A DNA stretch of 64,000 nt from Caenorhabditis elegans (lineage: Eukaryota; Nematoda; Chromadorea; Rhabditida; Rhabditidae), in contig NC_003282.8 of assembly GCF_000002985.6 (NCBI RefSeq), positions 8,432,001 to 8,496,000 of the forward strand, read 5' to 3'. Shown here one piece after another: positions 56,585 through 64,000 of this stretch. Both the position numbers and the translations under genes were made by a program. How positions within the stretch are numbered: the first letter of the stretch is position 1; each line of letters starts with the position of its first letter. A model generated the notes under the pieces. The model did no database searches. It worked only from the letters and a program-made list of their open reading frames with translations, and had not been told where the DNA came from.

Positions 56585-57360
56585 ATGTTGTCTCGAAAGC
56601 TGAATATACCGTCAATGATCAGTTTCTTTAAATTTAAATTTGAAAGGCGAAGAAAAAACAAACTTCGAATGCTCTATAAAACCAGCCTTCTTGATATTTT
56701 TGATAAACATTTTTTTAATGCATCGAGGCCTATTTCTCCTTATATTTTCTTGATTCTGATAAGCTGTGGTGCAAGTGGTCCGGTTAACCGAAGAGCACTT
56801 TTCAATGGCTCTTTCGATGAGGAAAACATTGATTCGGTAAGTGGCGTCAAGTAGTAATTACAGTTTTTTTGTAGAGCTCAATGAAAAAATGTTTTATTTC
56901 GAAGTGCACAGATTATTGAAAAGTTGTTCTGCAGCCCCAGAAAAACCATTTTTCATTCTCTTTAAATGTTATTCATTGACAAGATAGTTCGAAAGTTTGA
57001 GTGTTTGTATTTGAAAACGTGATAATCTTGTAAAGCTTGCAGATATATCTAGATAGTATGCATTTACCATGATAATAACAGAATAATCTTGAGAAAAAGA
57101 AATGAATAAAATTTCAGGATAATTATGAGCAGTTCCGATCGGACTTAACTGAAACCAAGAATGAAACATACGAAATACTTTTCTCAGTTCCTGAGATACC
57201 GGAGCAAAGAGTTCAGAACAAGACAAAATTAAGAAGAAGATTCAGACGTCTACGACATCTCAAATTCTTTCCAAGATGGACATCAGGATCTTCAGAAAAC
57301 AGTCGGGAAGACGATCTTCTAGACAATCCTTTTAATAATGAAAGATACCGTGACGAATAA
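56585..57360 (+). CDS. Small basic protein, probably secreted, function unknown
   Basis: Two exons (56585-56836, 57118-57360) share one frame, giving 164 residues if the first ATG is used. The start is uncertain: an N-terminal hydrophobic stretch (PYIFLILISCGASG) looks like a signal peptide but begins about 55 residues in. A TATAAAA at about 56674 lies downstream of the first ATG, so the true start may be later or reached by an unseen upstream exon. The mature part has an arginine-rich run (KLRRRFRRLRHLKFFPRW) and an acidic end (NPFNNERYRDE). I find no known domain. It lies between two SXP/RAL-2 genes on the same strand. Confidence 0.55.
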
Positions 57361-58220
57361 TTTTACTAAAACATATTCCACGTTATAAATCATTCATTAT
57401 TACTGAATTATTCCACATCTTATTCATGAAAATATTCATCGGCGAATCCGCATGATACTGTAAATTTATTAAAAACCACAAAAACAACACATAAAAAGAA
57501 TCAGTCACCATAAAAAAAACAACAAAAAACTATACCGAAACTCCCACGGTAAGCAGTTTTATTTGCATTTTGGAACTGATGTATTCAACAGGGCCAATAT
57601 GTTCAAAGTGTGTTGGGGGAACAAACTAAATTTGAAAGAATGGTCTTGCCAGTATATGAACATGTTCCAATAATGAAACAATCATCAGCGGAAAAGTTTA
57701 ATTAAGTATGAAAAAAAGCAGATCTGTCCGCGATGATTAGCGATAGTTATAACAAACATTTTTTGAACAGAGACAGCAAAAAAATACCCTAGTAGTTATT
57801 GAAAAACAAATAATTGGAAAAGCTCTATTAACAATACATATGTGTCTCTTGTTTGAATGTGTTCATTGTGATGTTGATGAAAATCTCTTTTCAACATTAT
57901 TCACCTTTATTCTCTATTTATTTTTTATATTCTATGTGCACTTTCAATTGTGGGAATACTGTTGACATCACTGTAAATCAATAGATTCAAGAAACCACAC
58001 ATAGATCAGGTCCAAAATTGTCTTTATTATTCCCATCATTTCATATTCATAGCCGTCTATTTTTCCATTTTCTTTGGTTTTTGAGAAAATCAAATCGTAT
58101 AAAAGAGAACCGTTGGCACTGGGAGTGTATGACACATCATCTTTTTTTCTTCATTCTTCTTTCTTTGCAACGTTTATTCTTAAATTTGGTTTTTTAAACA
58201 TTCCATAATCATAGTTTCAG
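57361..58220. other. Intergenic spacer
   Basis: AT-rich sequence without a supported exon. It contains the promoter of the second SXP/RAL-2 gene. A TTTCAG trans-splice acceptor lies immediately before the ATG at 58221. Confidence 0.5.
58098..58104 (+). promoter_or_regulatory. TATA box of SXP/RAL-2 gene 2
   Basis: TATAAAA lies about 120 bp upstream of the ATG. A pyrimidine-rich stretch and a TTTCAG acceptor lie between, which fits an outron. Confidence 0.55.
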
Positions 58221-58857
58221 ATGGCTCAAAACTTGCTCTTCTGCACCATCGCCTTCGTCTTCGTAGCCGTCGCCATGGCAGGACCTGGAGGTCGTGGAGG
58301 ACCTCATGGTCCAGGAGGGCATGGCCCACGTGGCGGACCAGGACTTCCACCATTCCTTGTTAATGTCACTGCAGCAGGAAGAAAAGAGTTTGAAGCTGTT
58401 TTCAAGAATGAAACGTTAACAATTGCTGAAGCTAATACCCAAATTGCTGCTCTCGCTGAGAAATACGGAGTCACAGTACGCTTATAAAACCTGTTATCAA
58501 CCTAACCATTCTTATTAAATTCAGGCAACCTACAATGAGTTTGTGGCTAATCGCACCGCTCTACTCGCCGAGGTTAAGAAGAATCAAACTGCAGTGATTG
58601 GAAATCTTACAGCAGTCTCTGCCCAATTGGCCACAATCTACCAAAACAAGGATCAAACTCGTAAAGCACAGGAAGAAGCTGTTGATGCTCTTCGCAAAGA
58701 ACATCCAGTTGAGGTGAATGCTATCAAGTTCATTCGTGCCCAGCTCGGCGGAGAGAAGGTGCATGGAGGCTCACATGGAGGACTCCGTGGTGGGCCAGGA
58801 GGGCCACGAGATGGACCAAGAGGAGGACCAAGAGGTGGACCAAGAGGAGGGCGTTAA
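58221..58857 (+). CDS. SXP/RAL-2 (DUF148) family secreted protein with Gly-rich flanks, copy 2
   Basis: Two exons (58221-58475, 58525-58857) join to 195 residues. A signal peptide (LLFCTIAFVFVAVAMAG) and a Gly/His-rich stretch are followed by LPPFLVNVTAAGRKEFEAVF, LTIAEANTQIAALAEKYGV and a helix with NKDQTRKAQEEAVDAL. These align residue by residue with copy 1. The intron sits at the same position, after the KYGV/TYGV motif, so the genes are tandem duplicates. The C-terminal tail is a short repeat of RGGP units ending RGGR. Exon bases are rich in preferred codons (CTT, GCT, GGA), suggesting strong expression. It is probably secreted; the ligand is unknown. Confidence 0.9.
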
Positions 58858-60541
58858 TTTTTTTTCTGTTTTGAATAAATTATTAATTATCCAAGTAAAA
58901 CTTTTCTCGATTCCAGAATAATCCCATTATTTCATTCACCTTATTAAACAGCCTTTTAGAAATTTCTTTCAAAAAGATGGGCACTTGAAATCAAAATCAA
59001 TTAATTATTGGCTTCTGCTCTAAATTCCAGATAACTCGATATAAAAACACGCGATTAGGGCGAGACATGCTAACGAATTTCGATAGCGGTGAACGAAAAC
59101 TTGGTACCACCTCTTTTGTGGATAATTTTTCATGATTTATTTTACAGGATAATTCATTGTTCAATATTATCACACTTGTCCTAGAAAAATCTTTCGATGT
59201 AGAAGATGATCCTAATCATAAAAAACGTCAGAAGTCGTGATGTAATTTCAGATTTCCCCAAAGAAAAGTAAATTTTGTGTGTTTTCACAATTTAGCTATT
59301 TTTGCACAAAATCTATCGAAAAACACAAACATTATAGATGACAGTGATGTGTTTCATCTCATTATAATGATTAACTTCCTTCTTGAAGTTATAAATTTTT
59401 AGATTTGACATGAATTTCGATGTTCAATTCTACTTCTTTGTTGTAATTATAGATTATTATAAGTATAGACAGACGTCAAAAATAGTAATTTGTCTGAAGA
59501 TAGTGTGTTGAACTTTTGGTTTTGTAATGCTCGCCTTGCTATGAATATTATAAGTTCTGGATCAGAACATTAAAAAGATGAGAGAGTATTGTTTGGGTTC
59601 AAAAACCAGCGTTTCTAAAGTTCAATTGGCTCTGTTCAGCACATTCCGGTAAATTGAATTAATTTACATCTACATAAGCACCTAAACTTTTGACTTTCTA
59701 TTTTCCACAAAAAGATCATATTGCAATAAGCACGTCTACTTTCCCCTTTACTACTTCTGACCCAAAATCCAATAAAATTTCTAATTTTCTTTCGAGTACA
59801 CCTTCATTTTTTGTCATGCCGCAGAAAGAAATATAATCAAATCACACTCTCTCACTTATACCCGGAATTCTCAGAATTTATTCTCCATAATAGTAACATT
59901 TTACGATTGGTTCCTGCTCGTTTTAATTTTGTTTCCTTTAGTTTCTTGTTTCAGGCTATAGTGCTAAAATAATCAAATTTAATGTAAAACATTTCAAAAA
60001 TGTTTTGTTTTTTTAATTTACAGTCAAAAAGTGATAATTACAGTTTTCACCTATCTTAATTTTGGAAGTTGACCAAAAGTTATTTCTGTACGATTATTAT
60101 ATGATTCAATTACTTTATTTAAATATTGAAAAGCGTTAAAACATAAACCAATGGTCGATTGTTCTTCAAAATTCAACATGTCTCGAAAAACATGTTTAAA
60201 ACCTTGTTTTTTGTAGTGGTCTCGGTCATGTTGGACTATTATGAATAATATATACAATCCCTAGATGATTCTCCACGTTTAATAGTTCAGAGTATAAGTT
60301 CAAAGCTTAAAAGTACACAAATAAAAGGCTATAAATTTATTTATCTCGTTCTTCCCAACCAAAACAAAAATATTTTTAAATATCATTTTTCAATTCCTTA
60401 TTGGTACCCGTTTTCCAGTAGCAAACCATTTTCACCTGTAGATCTTACCTAGAATAATATTTAAAAATCCCGCCAAGAAATCGTTTTAATACTTCAGTTT
60501 TTAACTTTGGAATACTGCTCTAACTAATTTATTTTTAGATA
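58858..60541. other. Intergenic spacer
   Basis: AT-rich, with an AATAAA signal shortly after the SXP/RAL-2 stop (TTGAATAAATTATT near 58870). Open frames on either strand are short and unsupported. Confidence 0.5.
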
Positions 60542-62487
60542 ATGTCGGCAAAAAATATATTTGGAAATCAGACTTATATGGATTTTAGCTTTACTTTCAA
60601 CACATTTCCAGTATATTTTGCACTTCTTCCATTGTTTTATGTGATACCAACCATATATATTGTCAATTATACTATTTTTGTGTTTATGGAACAATATACA
60701 AGAAAGAAGACTTGTGTAGTAAATCCACATATTTTCATTGTAGTGTCAAGTGCTCATACTGTGGTGAGTCGGTTGTCTAGGTTCTCGAACAATATTTGAA
60801 GTCTGTTAAAAGTTTAATCAATTATAAAACTAGAAAATTCGAACAACCATTCGGAACAAATTTATTCGTAAGAAATGTTGCCAAAACATATCATTGGAAA
60901 ATATTATTTTGGCTAGAATTACAAGAGATACAGTACCCCAGTCTAAAGGGCCCTTTCCGTTTTTGGGTTGCATAGCAGTTTAACACATTAGTTACATTTT
61001 CAATAAGTTGACTAATTTGCTCTAAATCTTCCAGAACATTCTCTCATTCTTCTTCGACTACATGTCAAATAGATTTCCCGCAACTGGAATGATGACGTCA
61101 TGGTGTGCAAGTAGTAATCATGAAACACTTCTCATTTTCATTTTGACATCCCATTTTTACTTGGACTATCTTGCAATGGGTTTTCCGTTTTTCATGTCTG
61201 TTCTCAAAATAATGTTTTTGGTTTATCCAAATACACATAAAAGTGTAAGTTTTACGGAGAAAATCGGGGAATACGAGTGACCTGTGTAAAAAATTGTGTG
61301 AGTATTTCAACGTCGGGTATCATCAAACAGGAAAATGTTTCAAATTGTACTTTCACCTTGAAGAATGCTTTAAATTTCTCAAAGACCCAAATTTTTAGAA
61401 AATTTGGAAATTTTTCAAAACTTTGATAATTTTGGAAAATGAAAAAATTTTGGAGTTCTGATATTCTGATTGACTATTATCAGAGTACTTTTATGGAATC
61501 CAAACAAACCAAAACCTCACATTTGAAACTAATTAAAACATATAAAATACTTTTTTAAAGCTCTCTTCCAACTTTCGACTCACAATTGCTAATTTTTAAA
61601 TCTTTCAGATTATCAATAAACTTTTGCGAATAGCTTTGCCTTGCATTTCCATTTATCCAGTTTTCAACACATTTTTCTTGTTTCCGGCAACTGGAGAATG
61701 TCGTCAATTGTACCCACCATATGAGTTTGGCTCCATTTTTATTCATTATTTTGGAGAAATTGCAGGCGTAAGTCATATTTCTGCACATGAAGAAAACGTG
61801 CCTGCCTACCTATTGCCTATTTTTTTTGTACTTGAGATTTTTAAGTCATTCTAACTTTCTGGTTTTAATCAACCTGCTGAGAGTTCTACGAAGAAAAAAT
61901 GGTTCACGTGTACTTTTGTAGCAGGTATTTATAACCCAGGCGTAGGCAACAACAATCGAGAGCAGGCAGGCATTTTTGTGCCTACATAGACTTATTAGCA
62001 TCCTTTCTTCATTCTCACATTTTCAGTTCAGTAATTCTCCATTTTTACTGGCAAATATTGCATTTTGGATGGGTTCTACAATAACTATTAATTTAATGGT
62101 AATATTTCTTGTGGCTCATGCAAGAAATAAAGGATCACATAATGTACAGTATAAAAGTAGGAAAAGTAGAAGGGCGGAGCTTTCAGTTACTTTGACAACA
62201 TTTGCAATGATTATTTCATTTTTAATGAGAGGTATTTGTTTGGTTAGTTTTCTGAAATACTTGGTAATCTAGTAAATTCTGAATAATATTTTCAGATTGT
62301 ATTCCTATTGGTTCCAAGTGCAGCCAGCTGGCTCGCCATAATACGGCCGCTGGGATCAGATGCAGAAGTTGTTGTTTCCCCGTGGGTTTTCTATTTGACA
62401 CATCCAGCTTTTCGTAGAACAAAGCGCCAATCTACAATTACAGTCGGATTCTCAATTAGCTTGGGATCAGGTCCGAGAGGAAAATAA
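60542..62487 (+). CDS. Serpentine chemoreceptor, probably class U (Sru)
   Basis: Five exons (60542-60763, 61035-61244, 61609-61767, 62027-62242, 62296-62487) join to 332 residues. Seven hydrophobic segments are seen. The N-terminus GNQTYMDFSFTFNTFPVYFA, the outer-loop motif FPATG (twice) and YPPYEFGSIF, and the last segment with LGSDAEVVVSPWVFY resemble nematode Sru receptors. The basic tail (THPAFRRTKRQ) is intracellular. Such receptors act in chemosensory neurons; ligands are unknown. No frameshift or premature stop is present. The intron between 61767 and 62027 carries a dispersed inverted repeat with TGCCTGCCTACC termini. Assignment to Sru rather than a related class (Srg superfamily) is from remembered motifs. 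Confidence 0.85.
61790..61985. repeat. Small inverted-repeat element with GCCTGCCTACC termini
   Basis: GTGCCTGCCTACCT near 61799 is mirrored by GCAGGCAGGCA near 61962, with GCAGG and CAGGCGTAGGC inside. Related motifs occur at about 15894 and 41869, so it is a dispersed family. No coding sequence. Confidence 0.55.
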
Positions 62488-62797
62488 AATAATTGTTTGA
62501 TGGAATGAAGTATATTGTTATACGTAAAATTGTCTGAAGCACAAAAAACGAAAAATTCGACATATTTACTTACAGAAAGAGTGAGAAACAAACCGGAACA
62601 TGCAAAAACGGAAGCATTGTAAAAACACCGTAAATAGACGTCGAGATTTTTGAAAGTGAAATGAAAAAAGCCAACACGTACTTCTATAAATGAACGTAGA
62701 AAGCACTGGGGAACAGGGAGATCAATTCTTCGAAAAGCGGGAAAATTGTAAATAAATATGAGATTTTCTATAGGAAAAAGTGGCAGGTTAGGAGCTT
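62488..62797. other. Convergent 3' spacer
   Basis: The Sru gene (+) and the partial gene at 62798 (-) end towards each other. An AATAAA-like signal (AAAATAAAATAATT) overlaps the Sru stop. No gene is seen. Confidence 0.5.
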
Positions 62798-63924
62798 CTA
62801 AATATCAAGAACCATCTTGACGGTTTCCGTGACAATAAAGTTCGGATCCGTTCTGCGAGCCACGTTGAAACATGATTTGATAAGAGGACGAATACGAACT
62901 GACAATTGCTTAGCATTGGAACCATTATCAACTTTGGGTTTGTTCAGGGTGTAGTAATTCTCCAGTGCGAGCAAGCAATCTGAAAAAAACAATTTTTAAA
63001 ATTTTAATTCAAAAAAGGAAAAAAGGAGAACAAGATTTTGCTTCAATAAATCCAAAATTGTCTCAAATTCAGAAATATCACAAAAGAAAAACGAAAAAAA
63101 ATTGAGCATATCGATCTACAAACCTTTCGTATTGAATTTGAACCCATAACGGTTTTTTCGAAAAACTTTCTTCACTGCATTATCCAAAAAAATCTTTCGA
63201 ACTTTTTTCTTCGTGTAGTCAGCAATAGACTTGTCCTCTTTGAAGAAATTTCCACGGATTCCCATGAATTTGATCCTGAAATTGTGTGATATAAATTAAA
63301 ATTTAATTTTATGACGAAATTTAAATTAATTACTTTTTCTCGAATTCTTCCGAATCAATATTAGCAATATGTTTTCTGTGATCGTATTCATCATTTTGTG
63401 GATCTTCTTGAACAAGTTCTGCCATTATCTCAAGAAGCTGGGCAAAAGTGGAACATGTGACAAGTGGTGGAGACGGATCTTCTTTAGACTGAAACTCCAG
63501 ATTATAGTTATTTTATAGAAATATTCAAAAGTTTAACCTTTTTTTCTACATCCACATAGAAAACTTTCGCAGTGTGTTTCAGCAAACCATCCACAAGTTT
63601 CTTTGTTTTCTTTCTTTGGTACTCAACTCTATCCCTTTCTTCGTTTGGCATAAGTTCATATCTCAACTCTTGTACCATCTTTTTTCGTTCTTCCTTTTCA
63701 GATTTCGTCTCATTTCCAATGTTCAGAATTGCCTGAACACGTTCGTATTCTTTTGGCATTGTGTTGATCGATGCAAGCACTTCGCGGAAACGTGCCTGTA
63801 ATTTGTTCAAAAGTTTGAATAAAAACACGAAATTTGTAAGTTCTTACATCTTTTGACGCAATCTCCTCCGCATCCATATGATCAATTTCCGAGATGATAC
63901 TGTCATCCGAGTCGTATTCTTTTC
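62798..63924 (-). CDS. 3' part of an unrecognised charged, probably nuclear protein (runs off window)
   Basis: Five exons (63848-63924, 63538-63795, 63334-63488, 63124-63275, 62798-62979) are in frame and encode the last 273 or so residues. The first has a splice acceptor at its upstream edge, so the gene continues beyond 64000. Visible sequence is highly charged: EYDSDDSIISEIDHMDAEE, then EVLASINTMPKEYERVQAIL, KSEKEERKKMVQELR and a KKTKKLVDGLLKH helix. A basic block (YTKKKVRKIFLDNAVKKVFR) precedes the C-terminal QLSVRIRPLIKSCFN and VTETVKMVLDI. No membrane segment is present. Coiled or helical repeats and basic patches suggest a nuclear role, but I do not recognise a domain and assign no function. 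Confidence 0.75.
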
Positions 63925-64000
63925 CTACAATGTGAATATATATTCTTGTAATCTACCTAATTTTGACATTTATTTGAAGGTTTTAAGGAATTCCAGTCAA

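Overview
The window looks like nuclear DNA of Caenorhabditis, most likely C. elegans chromosome IV. It is AT-rich, with small exons, short introns ending in TTTTCAG, and splice-acceptor-like TTTCAG just before many start codons, as expected for SL trans-splicing. Nematode-specific families are present: Sru chemoreceptor, SXP/RAL-2 and saposin-like spp genes. The order phospho-lyase, syntaxin, ADP/ATP carrier, two SLC22 transporters, saposin-like genes and a nested bHLH gene matches what I remember of cosmids T01B11 and C28C12 (syx-4, ant-1.4, spp-8, spp-10, hlh-12). These names come from memory and could not be checked. All exon coordinates were read by hand from splice sites and reading frame.

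Layout. 1.3-5.6 kb: a 682-residue multi-pass membrane protein of unknown function (+), with three inverted-repeat elements in its introns. 5.6-15.2 kb: gene-poor, holding a 1.6 kb foldback element built from two head-to-head Tc1-like 5' halves. 15.2-17.0 kb: a rhodopsin-like GPCR (+). 17.5-19.8 kb: a PLP-dependent phospho-lyase of the ETNPPL/PHYKPL type (-). 19.8-25.3 kb: mostly non-coding, with a 1.1 kb palindromic element. 25.3-26.8 kb: syntaxin (+). 27.2-28.3 kb: ADP/ATP carrier (-). 29.0-31.8 and 32.9-40.6 kb: two tandem paralogous SLC22-type transporters (-). One 5 kb intron of the second is filled with tandem arrays: perfect heat-shock-element repeats, a 15-bp satellite and CTACAGTA repeats.

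42.1-43.2 kb: an unknown small membrane protein (+). 45.2-48.6 kb: a multi-domain saposin-like precursor (+) with an apparent short isoform and an antisense bHLH gene inside one intron. 49.7-51.5 kb: a second four-domain saposin-like precursor (+). 51.5-55.5 kb: no clear gene, one tandem duplication. 55.5-58.9 kb: two glycine-rich SXP/RAL-2 proteins flanking a small basic protein of unknown function, probably secreted. 60.5-62.5 kb: an Sru-type receptor (+). 62.8 kb to the end: the 3' part of an unrecognised charged protein (-).

The genes do not form an obvious pathway. Local duplication is the main theme (SLC22 pair, saposin pair, SXP pair). The most striking non-coding signal is the heat-shock-element array inside the second transporter gene.
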